Positions 1-13,500 are shown, numbered from the stretch's first letter. The stretch is 62,000 nucleotides of DNA from Phoronis australis (GCA_002633005.1 NMRA01000063.1:542427-604426); one strand, 5' to 3'. Notes: generated by a model from the sequence alone, not told the origin. Translations and numbers: made by a program.

Positions 1-1379
1 CGCTTTATCCACTCAAGCGCTCGACAACAACTAAACTTACGAGAGTCTCAGAACTCCCACATGCAAATTTGATATGCAAATGAGGGAGTACTTGACTACT
101 GCGCCATCTATACATCGACGGAAAAGCTTAAATACCCGTGACTGCGTGTGGGAAATTGCGATTGCGTGCGCTGAAGTTGATATTTTCAAAGTACAATTAC
201 ACCACTGTTTAAGGTTGCAAAGTGAGATTTTTTGATATCCTTCTATAGAAAAAGCTTTAATCTCTCTGATGAAATCATCTGTTTCCTTTTAAACGAAACT
301 TAAGTCCTAAAATTAGTCCGGGGAAGGAGGCCAAAAACGGCGGTTTAGCTAGTTGTCCCTTCCTGGTTATCTCTTCCTGATAATATGTATTCACAAGAAG
401 GTTCACAAGGTAAAACGACCATTCTCTAATAGGGCTTTGTCGCCACCAGAGGTCGTTACCAATCCTTTTAGGCACATGGAAATTTATATATTTTTCAATT
501 ACTTTCGTATTGCATTTTGGTGGTGATCAGTCCATTTCCAACCTTCCCTCAAAATAATTTTCAAAATCTAAACAAATTTACTGCAAAGAATGCCTTGTGT
601 CGTTCTATACTGATGCATGACCAGTGTTATGTCATGGAAGGTATGGTGTTCTGCTGGTAGTATTGATGAGAGCTTTTCTGCAGTGCTTCAGAAGCTAAGA
701 TGAAAAGTGGTGGAATAAAATTGAAATATTTCTTTGGCGACCGGCCGTCGAAATATTTCATTTTAGCCTTGACTTACAATGTAGCTTCTTTTATTAAAGC
801 TATTTCAGGTTGGCCTTTAAACTCATTATTATGTGACAACCTTGCTGATGGGACCCTTGGACAACAAAGGATCAGTCGTCTGTTTCATGAAAAGTGATTT
901 AAAAATTTTGGTCTGAAATTGGTGAAATTATTCCTTGCACTCTTTAAGAGGACCCTTACTCCCAGACAGAAAGTTGGTCATACTTGACAATTGTACCTTG
1001 TACTTTCTAAGAGGACCGTTACTCCCAGACAGAAATTTGGTCATACTTGACAATTCCAGAATAAAGTTTTAAGAAAGTAATTACAGTCTAGAAATAATTA
1101 ATAGAAATTATCTCATTAACTATCAGTCATGTGCATATTCTCAGAGTTTTGCATTTTTGCTCGAGTATAGATTCAATTATTTTTCAAAAATGGTTGTGTG
1201 GTGTGTAAGACCAAATTTCTGAGTTTTAAGTCTTTAAAGTCTTATTAAAGTCACTTTTCAGGAAACAAACCCCTGTTCAAATGACTGGAAGTACAAAGTG
1301 AGATTTGTAACGCATGTTGTGAGTTTAGTTTGCTCAGTATATTTAAACGTTGTGTTTATATTGCATGGCCTTGGTTCAG
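1..1379. other. Non-coding upstream stretch, probably intron of the ZGRF1-like gene
   Basis: No exon could be recognised here. The first identifiable helicase exon begins at 1380 with a splice acceptor, so this stretch should be intron, with further upstream exons outside the window. It contains a two-copy tandem repeat at 934-1053. A 65-codon ORF at 700-897 shows no family resemblance and no convincing splice context. Confidence 0.6.
934..1053. repeat. Two-copy tandem repeat, 63-bp unit
   Basis: Two imperfect copies start at 934 and 997, sharing the stretch containing GAGGACC and CTCCCAGACAGAAA. The second copy is slightly diverged. Confidence 0.85.
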
Positions 1380-1500
1380 GTGACAATATGTGAAGAATAC
1401 ATTTACAAGTATGGCTTGAACTGTGACCAATCTGAGGCTGTGAAGAGAGTGGCCAGTATGCTGGTCAACAGGGGTGGGTCATCTGTTGCACTAATACATG
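1380..1500 (+). CDS. ZGRF1: ZGRF1-like exon: Q-motif region
   Basis: Acceptor GGTTCAG precedes 1380 and donor GTAGGT follows 1500. It encodes a segment with YGLNCDQSEAV, the Q-motif-like region of SF1B helicases, and ends on the His-Gly that begins Walker A. The exon ends in phase 1 and joins the next exon exactly to give HGVFGAGKS. Confidence 0.9.
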
Positions 1501-4500
1501 GTAGGTCGTGTGCCGTTGTGAAGATAGGAAGATGTCAGGGGGGCTATGGCCTGCTGAAATCTCCCATGTCCATTTGAAGTTGACTTGTTTGATTCTGGTA
1601 AAGTAGTGAATACCTTGTTTTCGTTCAATGTGCGCGTTCTTAAATATTTAACATATGCCAAATATCGTTCAATGTGCACGTTCTTAAAGGAGAATGCCAC
1701 CCGATTCAATTAGTATTTTTTGCCTTCGTGATCGGTCTATATCCTCATCGCCTCGCATACGGTTGACCTTACCTTGCCAAGATCTGTCGCGTTAACCTGT
1801 GAGGAAGGTGAGAAACGATGCTAGCGACGTCAGTGGTTCATCTGCAGAGTGAATGCCGCTATGTTGCGAAGTCTTCGTAGAGATTGACTGATGAGCTCTC
1901 GTCTAAGTCGGGATTGCGAGTTGCTATGTTGATGTTTATTACTGAGCGTTCTGTTTCAAAATGAATTATTCTCACCCTAACCAATACTTATATAAAACTG
2001 AAACAAAGTCTTCCTCATTAGATGCAATTTGTAATGACTTTGAAGTGTTCGTGAGTGCAAATGATTTGAGAAGCTAGCAATGAATAAATCACTGCGTTAC
2101 CGGCTTTAGCTGCAATAAAACTAATTGATGGGACACCGACTGAGGCCGTGTCAGCTCATGCTAATTGAGTGTTTTCTGGCAGAAACTGTTGTGAAACAAC
2201 TCAGTCGATTTCCACTTCTCGGCCTGGTGTTAAGGGAGTCTTTATTTACATTTACATTATTAAAATAATGATTGTCAATGTACAACTTCTACCCTGACGG
2301 TGCTGTGGCCAAAGCGGAACCTAAATTCCCAGCTCCCAACGAGTAAGTAGATTTGCAGTTTCGTGGGTAATTCACCAACATAATCACGTGCACATTACTT
2401 TGGCTCACTAGTATAGTATTTTCTTGACTGGAAGTTTAGTTTCCAACTTTGGCTGGTTTATGTTCGTGATGTCTGATCAGTTTCCGAGCCACTGGCCGGG
2501 ATAACGCGTTTAGTGTGTTTAGAACTCAAAAAATCACAAGTCTAAACAACACAGATCTGGGTTATCCTGTCTATATCTCACGGAAAATACTTCGAATTTG
2601 TCTCCGAACAGACCCCGAACTCCTGCTACGGCCCTTATTGGCCTGCCGAACTTTGTAGGCTACGGTGTGTCCAAATACCAATAAATACGTAACAGGGAAA
2701 TAAAACAAATTTTTATAAGAACTCGGTGTATTTTAAGGGTTTTACGTGGAAGTTTGATGATTTATTGGTGTTAAACGATGAATTCAAGCAATAAGCTGAC
2801 ACCAGTTGCCCGTGTTGTGAACTGCTGAACAGATTGCGTGTGAAACCAATTGCGTCATTGGATAATTTCAACACCTCCGTCTGCCGTCTGGTAACGCAAC
2901 CGTACGTTCCGTTATGGAGTAGAACTACTCGATCTAAATTGATACAAATTAGGTTGTTTTTTGGGTGGCATGCTCTTTTAAATGTTTAACGTAATATGCC
3001 AAATAAACAAATTTTTTTCACGTGCTTGCCTCACGTCCATATTTAGCTTGAGTTTTCACTTTGGCTCCCCTAATGCATATTCCTGCATCCGCCCCTGATT
3101 TGGTACAAGTAATTGGGAATACAAAGCTTCATTTATTTTGTTGTCTTGTCTGACTGGTATTTTTACTGAACTTTGTCGTCTGTAACAGATGTCTTGTCTT
3201 ACTGGTATTTTAACTGAACTTTGCCATTTGCAAAAGATGTCTTGTCCATGATGTATATATAGTTTGTCGTCTATTTCTTAACTGTATTATGACAAACAGC
3301 AATAATTAGGTCAAGGCAAAATTACTATTGGAAAAAAGAGATCAGTCAAACTTAAGTAATTTCTACATTTTTACCAACTTTGTATATTATGTTGACATTT
3401 CACCTGTTGACACTGCAGGTGTGTTTGGTGCTGGCAAGAGCTTCCTACTGTCTGTGCTGGTGATGTTCGTGTACCATGTGTTCCAACTTGAAGAGCAACA
3501 CGGTGCCCCGAGGCAGGGCAAGCGAATATTGATCTCGTCCACGACTAACGTGGCTGTGGACAGGGTACTACTTGGGTATGTCATCTTAAAGAGTCATGTG
3601 AAGAATAAAAGTGCTTGATAACACATTTTTGTTTTCAGAGTAAGCCTGTGAGTGGTTTAATTGTGACATTTGTAATAATTGCCCAAAGTTACGTTAATGT
3701 CACTATAAACCTGTCTTTTGTCAAGAAATGTGGATCGTCATGAAATTTAAGAGAAGTCTTCCTATTGACAAGAGTGTGACTGATGTCAGTTTTGCAGATG
3801 TTTTCTAATACCAGTGTTACCCCTGCTGGCAGTTTTATTTTTTTGCACCTGCCTCATTTGCAGTTCAAAGAAAGATCGTAATTAAATTTGAAAGATATGT
3901 TTTTATGCACCCACATATTTATATGTGGACGCATTATGCGGTCATCTCCGTCCGTCCAGGCGACGTCTGGCGTCCGCTGCTCTATCTCCAAAACCGATTG
4001 ACGTATGTTCATGAAGTTTTGCACATGTGTTCCTTTCATGGATGGGATGGCATGAGCGAACTTTCGGATGGATTCGAATACCGGTGTGCCCCCTAGTGGC
4101 AATTTTTGTTTCGTTTACCTCTATCTTCAAACGTCCGCAACGTATTTTCATAAAATTTGGTATATAGGTATCTAATACTGAGACAAGTTTGTGCCACCTA
4201 GTGGCCATTTTTACTGTTTTGTGACGTCCATTCCTCTATCAACCAAACTGCTTTACGCACAATTGTGAAAATTGGCATGTATGTTCTTACTATCAACAAG
4301 ACGGTTGACAATTTCGACTACTGTGGCGCCTCCTAATGGCAGTTTTGTTTTTTGCGCCTATGGCTGTATGTCCTAAATCGTTTGCAGTATCTTTACTAAA
4401 TTTAATAAGTGCATTTATATGATGTTGGCAATAGATGACGACTACTTTCGGACAGATCTGACAACTGGTGTGCCACCTAGTGGTAATTTTATTTTTTTAC

Positions 4501-7500
4501 GTTTACCTCTGTATGTTCAAAGGTCCTCAACTTAATTTCACGAAATTTGGCTTACAGGCTTCTGTTAGTGAGGTGATGCCATCTTTTTGTTTTCAGATGT
4601 ATTCGATGTAGTTTGCGCCACCTAGTGGCCATTTTTACTGTTTTCGAGTCTTGTTTTTTGGCGTCCACCCCTCTATCAATCAAACCACTTTCAGGATAAT
4701 TGTGAAAATTGGCATGTATGCTTTTACTATGAAGTGGACGAGTGACGATGATTTTCTGATGACTTCGACTACTGTGGCGCCTCCTAGTGGCAGTTTCGTT
4801 TTTTTGCGCCCATGGCTGTATCTCCTTAACCGTTTGCAAGATCTTTACTAAATTTGAGAAGCATGCTTATATGATATTGAAAACAGATGATGATGATTTT
4901 GGGATGGACCTGACTACTGGTATGCCCCCTGGTGGCAATTTTAGTGTTACGTTTACCTCTGTATCTTCAAAGGTTCTCAACAGATTTTCATAAAATTTTG
5001 AATACGGGCATCTATTGAAGAGATTATGCTATTCTCCCATTTTTGGATGGAATCAAGGTACTTTGCACCAGCTAGTGGCCATTTTTGCTCTTTGGCGTCT
5101 ACCTCTATCAACCAAATCATTCTAAGGATGGTTTTGAAAATTGGCATATATGTGCTCAGTGTGAAGAGGACTGTTGATCATGACGACTTTGACTACTCTG
5201 GCACCACCTAGTGGTAGTTTTATTTTGCACCCATTGCTGTATATCCTAAACCCACAGCAGGATCTTTATTAAATTTTGTAAGTGTATTTATATGAAGCTA
5301 ACAACAGACAGTGACGACTTTCAGGCGGATCCAATGAACACTGTGCCCCTCAGTGGCAATTTCATTTTATTCTGTTTTCCTTTGTTTCTTTGAAGTTCCG
5401 TGACGTATTTGTATGAAATTTGCTTTCTATTAAAGAAGCAATGACATGTTCCCGTTTTTGGATGGATTGTTTGTTTTTGTGCCATCTAGTGGCCATTTTT
5501 ATGACACAAATAAGAAACCCTAAAAGCACACCATTTGCCATGCATTCGTTGGCGCATTTCAACACTCCGCGTTGCTCTTGTTATTGAGGTCATAGCTGAT
5601 GTTGATATGAAAATCGCCGCCTAGAAGCTATTTTGTATTTTGTGTCTGTAGCTGTACCTCTTTTACCCTTTGGAGGATCTTTGTGAAGTTTGGCAGACAT
5701 GTCTCTATGATTTTTTGAAGGAAGTCCACGTATTCTGCACCCCCTAGTGTCCATTTTTGTTATTTTGAGTTTGTTTTGTGGCATCTGCCTCTTTATCCTC
5801 CATACTACTTAAAGAATCTTTATGGATGGATGTCATTGACTTTTGGACAGATCTGACAACTGTGAAACCATAGCTGTAGCTCCTGATTCCTTCGCAGGAT
5901 GTTTTTGATCTTTTGCTGGTGTTTTCCTGTAAATGTGACAATGAATTCCCACTCTAACCACCGCTGCGCTCCATAGTAGCAATTCATTTTTTTTACCTTT
6001 GCCTATACATGTTCAGTGTTCCTTTATGATTTTTTATGAAAATTGTATTGTGAAGATGACAGCACCTTTCCATTTTGGGATGGATTCGATGTAGCCTGTG
6101 CCACGTGATATCTTTCTGTCCCGTTTTGCTGTTTGCTTCTGTTTCTGCCAAACTGTTCAGATGATCGTTATGAAAATTGGCAGATGTGTTCCTACTGACA
6201 AGAACAGAACTGGTGTAGCTGTTCAGATGGGTTCAAATACTGGACTAGATAATTGTTTATTTCATCTTAAGAAATTGAACAAAAAGTGATAGAATTACTT
6301 TCCACAAATCGATAACATTATATGCAGGCAGATTAACAATTGTAATCACACTAAATGTAAAAGGGATGATTACTGGCATATTTCAAGAGACAATTTTTAT
6401 AGTATAACAATGTAATACGATAGAGCTACAAAAACACACATAAAAACAAAAACACAAAAAGGCAATATCAATGAGGCTGTTCTGTTGTAAATAAAATTTG
6501 AGTTTACTATAAAAAATATTCAGATGTTAAGTGGATATAATCCATAAAGTAAAACTAAAGCACGTTGGTTATTAGGTAAGGTGTGGTAAATGAAGGTGTA
6601 TAAAGGTCATGGAAGATATGGACATGACCTATTTGACAGGACATTTGAAAAAAAAATGATTTACAATATTCAAGGAGCCACATTTAATACGAACATTTCA
6701 TACGTCTTCAAATTTTTGAGCTGAAGTTAATATGTCATTAATTTCATAGCAATGATCTCCAAAGTATGCAAATAACAGGACACGCTTTTCAATTAGTAAC
6801 AGGTTAGCTCCAACAGCATTTGAAATCCATGTGGGCCCAGAACACTACATTGAGGCACCCGGCGTTTATAAAACCCAAAGGGTTTCGCTAGACAACACAC
6901 CGTTTACTATGACACTAAGGCAGTGACAGAAGTAAGTAAAGATAAGATTTGAACAAACTGAGCAAAGAGCCTGTAATTCCATAAGATTTTAATTTGATTA
7001 ACGATAATTCATGGGGTATAAAGTCAAATGCTGAAGCTAAATCCAAAAAGACAGACTTGATGTTGTCTTTCAAAAATTCAAAGTGAATACATTCATTTCA
7101 TGCTGGACTTGACTCAATGTCACTACAGCATAAGAGATGTGAAATAGAAGACATATTAGTTGCCTTAAAACAGTTGATAATATATGTCCTATCAGAATAT
7201 ACGGTACAATGAAGATCATATGCAGTGCCAACTGGGATTCACCATCACGTGCGACGATGTAGAATGCCATATCATATTACGAGGTGCCAACTCTTCCAAA
7301 GCCCTGGCATTCACCATCATGCGACGATGCAGAATGCCATATCATATTACGAGGTGCCAACTGTTCCAAAGCCCTGGCATTCACCATCACATGCGACGAT
7401 GCAGAATGCCATATCATATTATACGGTGCCAACTCTTCCAAAGCCCTGGCATTCACCATCACATGCGATGATGCAGAATCCCATATCATATTATGAGGTG

Positions 7501-10500
7501 CCAACTCTTCTAAAGCCCTGGCATTCACCATCACATGCGATGATGCAGAATGCCATATCACCATTGGCAGTTCTAACAGAACAAATAATAAGTAAGATCA
7601 TTTGCACGTAAATAACAGTGCTGCGATGGGTCTGAGTCTGAAAACCCATCGAAACATAAACACTTCACGTAACAATATAGTACAACATCCTTGCACCGCC
7701 GTAAGTTGATTAATATACAAAAGCATAGACATAAAGATGCAATTGTTAATAAATAATGCATTACAAACTTTAGAGTAAAAGGTAATTGAGGCAACAAAGA
7801 GCAAAGGTAATTGAGGCAGCAAAGAGCAAAGGTAATTGAGGTGTACAATATTGGGGAGCACCGGGACATGTAAGGCACAAACCGGACCAAGCAAATACCA
7901 CACACGGACGGACACACACACACACATACACGCACACATACACACACACACACAGACACACACATACACAAACACACAATGCTGTATAGTGATGGAGTTT
8001 AGGACCACTATTCTCAATCTGTGATACATCACTTTCCAAAGCGATCAGATTGATTGACTTGTAATCAAATTGTACACAAATCTGACTTTGATTTGTCCAT
8101 GTCTTTATGGTGGGTCTGGTACTATTGTTGAGTTTGACGAGGTGTCTGCAATGCTAGTGTAGGACTGTTTCGATATTTCATACGCTTCTCATTCATATAA
8201 ACATCATATTCCAGCCCCCGCAGCATTTCCTTGTGTAGAAATGAAGACTGAGCATTGTAACTGGTGAACTGGCAAATAATGGACCTTGTTATGATAGTTC
8301 CGTGAACGGCCGAGTCAGGCTTATGAGGTCAAAGTCTATGATGAGACTGACAAGTGTCTTTGTGCTGAATATCAATCTTTTTCTTGACGAGGTCCTGTTC
8401 CACTGTATAAGTGTTTCTTTTTTTCTTATGAACTTTTCATCACACCGTAAATAGCAACATGAAGTGACTGCCTTCAAATACTGTGGTGCCCCAAGTGGCA
8501 TTTTGTTTCACATCTGGTTGTATTGGCAAGACCCCTTGAAAGTTCACAATTTGGATATAGTGAATTCCTATTAACTTGACAACAGATGGAGGTATAATAC
8601 TACTGCTGTGCCTCCTAATGGCAATTTGCTTTTCACCTCTATGTCTATGTGTTTGGAGTGCTATGCTGATGTTTCATAAAAGTTGGCACATAGTTTTGTA
8701 TGAGAGAGACAACCGCCAATTTTGGAAGGATTTGATGTATTCTGCGCTTTCTAGTGGCCATTTTTATGATACTAAAACACTGCGAGAAGCCGTTTGCTGT
8801 GCTGCTGCTGGACTTGTCAATGATCCAGGTTGCTCTTGTTATGAAGTTTAGTAAATAGGTTTTTATTAATGAAGCTATCTATGGCACTTGTCTTTCTCAT
8901 TTTCCGATTGATTTAACATAGTGTACGTCTCCTAGTGGTCATTTTTGACGTCCATTTCTCTACCCGCCAAACCACTGTAAGAATTGTTATGAAAATTAGT
9001 AAATGTGTTACTGGGAGGAGCTTGGGTGACGATTTTTGTACACTGAGTTTCGAATACTGTGGCACTCCTTAATGGTATAGTTTGCTTTTTTCACATCTGC
9101 AGCTGTCTCTCTCTGAAGGATCTTCATAACATTTAGTAAGTGAAGTGTATTTCTAGGAACATGACAACAGATGACGGCATTTGGACATATCTGACTACCA
9201 CTGTGCCCTCTAGTGGCAGTTTTAATTTTTACTATCTTGGCAATTATGTTCCTATTGAAGATAGCATTGCTGACTTGCTAGAGGCTATTTTAAGTTTACT
9301 ATCATTGTTCGCTTTAGTGGGAATGTTTAGAATAGTAATCATTCTCTCTCTCTCTTTTCTCCCATACCGTGTATCTGTGCTGTATGTGTTGCACAGTGGC
9401 TGCATATCAACACTCTATATGTGTTGCACAGTGGCTGTATATCAACACTCTATATGTGTTGCACAGTGGCTGTATATCAACACTCTATATGTGTTGCACA
9501 GTGGCTGCATATCAACACTCTATATGTGTTGCACAGTGGTTGCATATCAACACTCTATATGTGTTGCACAGTGGCTGCATATCAAGAGTATATGTGTTGC
9601 ACACTGGCTGCATATCAACACTGTGTTGCACAATGGCTGCATATCGACACTCTATATGTGTTGCACAGTGGCTGCATATCAACACTATATGTGTTGCACA
9701 GTGGCTGCATATCAACGCTCTGCATTGCTCTTGTGTATGAACATGTTAGAAAAAATAACCACTCCTTATTCCTTTGTCATACACATGGTGGCTACATATT
9801 GACTGTATTGCTCCTTTTGGGTAAAGCAATTAGGCAATGGTCTCTTACAGGATCTCGCATTTTGAGAACCAGTTTTGTGCCTGTTATTGTTTGGAGAATA
9901 CTGGTTCTCAAAATAAGGGACCACTGCAAGTGACCATTACCAGGAATTTACTTTATTTACAGAGGTGTTGAAAAATGTGGATGGCGACACAGTGGTCACA
10001 TGGTGAAAACATGCTCAATGCTTACTTTGTTGTACGCATATTAATTAGTTGATGAAAAACAGGTGTGGCAGTGGCGGATCTACGTTTTCAGTAAGGAGGG
10101 GGTTTAGGATTCCCGCAAAGGTCGAATCCGAGGCGCCGAGCGGTGGGAGGTCGAGAGGGGAGTTTCCCTCCACTTGTGTAAAACAATTTTTTGTTTTTTG
10201 CAACCAAACAGTAAAATTTCCATACATTCTGGTAAGTTTCTGGCACTTAACATGTCTCTGGATTTTTTCTTAAGATAATTTAAAACCCTTCTCGATTTCG
10301 TCACATGAACTTGGGTCATATCTTTCGTGAAACCATATTTTAGCACATTTGGGTATGAGTCACGCCACCAGCAAAAATTTTTGTTGGAACATCTGCTTAC
10401 ACACACCTATTTTAGCATACGAAAAGTCGTATACGAAAAAGTGTGGTGTATATACAGGGGTTTAGGCAACTACCAAATATTCAAGAGCATAAGGAGCACC

Positions 10501-13500
10501 GACGGGGTGTAAAAACTAATTGAATATCAGATAATCGCAGCCTCAAGTTGTTTAAGAACGAAGACCGTAGTCCGGAAATAAACATGTGTTTTGTCTCGTT
10601 ACGAGAAAAACTGGCGAACGATGGTGCTCTCAGCTCATAGTCTATTATTTAAAGCGACAATGAACAATTAAGTATCACTTTATTAAACTGAATCACGTTG
10701 ACAACAATTGAAAAACGTCAAATGTATCAGGAAGCAAATCATCTGAAAACAGTTTCACGAAACCAAAACGTTCTGTACACCTTGGTGAAAAGAAATACGG
10801 GACCAGTTCGCAGAGGGACCACATGTACATGTACATGTACACTGAGAGTACACAAAAAGGCAGACCTGGTCCGTCACGAGACCAAAAGTACACCTGTGCT
10901 TATTTTCCCTATAAAAATAGTCGATCTGTCGCGGGACCAAACTCTACTGGCTGAGATAAATAGTTTTAGAAAGCACACTTTGGTAAAAAAAACATCACAA
11001 TACTCTACACTAATCAAGCTGGCCTGGTCTGTCGCGAGACCTAGACTTTTGAATTGAAATCTTCTCTCTAGACACTTTTTAATCCCCAGTGGTTGCTCAT
11101 ACGTGTATTTTACACATCTGGTCGTCAAGTGCTGCGAGAGGTTGTCTAGGAAGGGTTTTCGCACAATTCTGTACCGTAGTACTCACTGGAAGAAACGAGT
11201 ATTGTGAACAAATTTAACTACGCACTACGTGAAATAGATTTTGGATATGAAGCAGATAGAGCCAAGTGGAAATACAAACCAGAATCATTTTCTGTGCGCT
11301 CGTAGACCCTCAGCTGTACTGGGAAAATTTGGCATGTCCAAAAATAATTTCTATTTCGTTTTCATTGTACACAAGCATAAAAAAGCGGCATTATATACAA
11401 ACTGTAGAATTATAACTTATTACCTGGAAGTTTCTCCAGGAACGTTAGTCCTGTCCTTCTGTTGTCTAGACTGCCAAAGAATCTGTATATCGGATCCAAT
11501 GGTTTGCTCGTCTTGGAACCATTCTATCCAGACATCTTCGATGTTTGTTCCCAACGCTTGCACTTCGTCAACCGCTGTGTCAATGAGCTTGTAAGCCTCT
11601 ACAATTTCAGCATCTCGTTTCGCAGCTCAGTTGGCACTAAGCGCCCTGAGGTTGCCAAATCCAATCAAAAGATTTACATGCGCAACTAAATTTGATCCGT
11701 TCATCATGGACTACTTCAAACCTTGACGATGTATCCCAGGACTAATTTGCATCTCTTGCAATTTTCGGAATGAACGTCCCAATGTCTGAACGCTTGAAAC
11801 CCGGACTACTAACATCAAATAAATGCCCATGGGCATGGACGTTTCATCGGGTGGGCCTTTCTGCTGAAACTCCCAGTATAGAAGGCAGCAGTGGTGCTTG
11901 TTGCAGGTAGAAAGACGGTAGGTGTTGAGGTCGGAAGTAGGGCTCCTTTGGAGGCCTATTGAACATCGCACGAGTCCCGCAAGACTTTGTTGTGAAAGTA
12001 CAGCCTCCCGCAATTTCTGGTACTGTACACTGTTCGCGAATGCGGTCACTTTGTCAATGTGAGTGCCCCGTTGGTCATTCCTTGTATAGACATAACTTGT
12101 TAAAGTGCATCTTCAAACGGACTCGCGACCAGACCACGGCGCCCACCACAATAGCAAATTCTTAGGAAAACGATTTTTTCAAAAATATTACATGTACATG
12201 TACACTGTATGATATTGCGCAAGGCAACTTTATTATACACCAGCTAAATTTGAGTTACAAACGTGTGGAGTACAATAGCATAACACGGCATGACAGATGA
12301 GGTAAAAACGTTGCCGTCAATTCGCCTGAATATCAGGGTTGCGGCACTACAGTATTTCCCCTAATCAAATCAAAACATATCTTAGAGTAAAGAATCTAAT
12401 TACATGCGCACACACAGCTTTCAATGGGGGGGCTCGAATTCCTGACTTTGTGGACATTTTGGTAACAAAAAAGTGGGGCGAACTAAAATAAAAAACGGGA
12501 GCACCAAAGTGGATTGCGCGTTTGCGCATGTTGAATGGACTTATGTCTCATTTTCTCAGACTTTTTGTCTCTCAGGGGCGGACCTTTTTGTCCACTTTGC
12601 CAGATGGGGGGGGCTCGTTCGAGCCCACAGAGCCCCCCTTGGGTGCGCGCATGAATTACCTAAAGAAATCAGCTATAGAGCTGCTCTTTCAGCGGTGGAT
12701 CCCGAATGCTTGGCTACTTCAGAAGTGTTGACGGAAGCGCGCGCACAATTGATCTCTCTTCGCGTTTTTGCCGATGAGCCACGAAGACCCGAAATGCTTT
12801 GATTTTCATAACAGCAATTCACAATTTAAAAAATTATATTTTCAGAGTGAAACCCCCCCTCTATTTTTTCCAAGTTGGTTTATTTGGGGTTTACACATGC
12901 TGGCGGTGCCGTTTTTGTTTTGCTGAAGAAGTTTTTCTGTTTTGCTTTTATTTTTGGGTCCTGGCCCAAGGGGGGTTTAAACCCCCTGAACCCCCCCCCC
13001 GTAGATCCGCCACTGTGTGGTACCATCCTGAAAATCTTGCTCATCATCATTTACTTAGCACCTTGTCTTGTTTCATTCAGTGTCAACTTTAATAGGAAGA
13101 AATGAAATCTCTTTGCAGGCTTCTCGACCTTGGCTTTGACTGCTTTATCAGGGTTGGCAGTGTCAGAAAAATTGCCAAAGCTATTCTCCCATACAGGTCA
13201 TTATATCTTGTTTAATGCAGCTTAACATGAAAAATAACTTGCAATACAAAATATTGCCTTTAACGGAATAGGGTAGTAGTCTTTTTAAGTATTAATTGTA
13301 GACCCATAAAGCTATATATTTTTAAAATCCTGGATGATTGCGGAATCCTATGTGCACAAAATAATACTGAGATGCTTGTAGTCATGTGACAGTGTTTTTT
13401 GTAAAAGATTCTTGAAATTTATACAAAAATTAAGAATTTGAAAAAACATAATTAAGAATATCTGGGCATTGCTTTTTTGCATATAATGAGATTCTGTAAC

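Larger units (their letters stand above)
3880..6120 (-). repeat. Tandem array of ~150-bp units each with a CTCF-like core (block 1)
   Basis: Cores of the form GYGCCNCCTAGTGGCNA recur in one orientation at about 4086, 4191, 4323, 4469, 4615, 4774, 4921, 5065, 5201, 5343, 5480 and 5735, with decayed copies near 5611, 5960 and 6098. Three subtypes alternate: cores followed by AATTTT (a), CCATTTTT (b) and CAGTTTTGTTTT (c). The higher-order period is about 385-450 bp. Read on the minus strand, the best cores match the bilaterian CTCF consensus CCACYAGRKGGCRS. The left end contains the palindrome CCACATATTTATATGTGG (3911-3928). No ORF is conserved across units. Confidence 0.85.
3576..13118 (+). other. 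9.5-kb intron of the ZGRF1-like gene
   Basis: No conserved exon was found between the donor at 3576 and the acceptor at 13118, and the flanking exons join in phase. The intron carries two blocks of the CTCF-like repeat, a 72-bp and a 35-bp minisatellite, a CA microsatellite, a palindromic mini-element and a 2.9-kb inverted-repeat element. The 6.3-7.2 kb part shows nothing recognisable. Confidence 0.85.

Noticed and set aside
700-897. Upstream exon of the ZGRF1-like gene
   Set aside because: No similarity to the region preceding the helicase domain and no clear splice boundaries.
7225-7611. 128-codon ORF of 24-residue repeats
   Set aside because: Product of the 72-bp minisatellite, open in several frames on both strands; not a gene.
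9140-9933. Long overlapping ORFs with CCTVAAYQH-type repeats
   Set aside because: Read-through of the 35-bp minisatellite inside an intron; multiple frames are open at once.
12473-13105. ORFs in the G/C-rich end of the 2.9-kb element as a transposase
   Set aside because: No catalytic motif or known transposase signature; partly low-complexity proline-rich reading of C runs.
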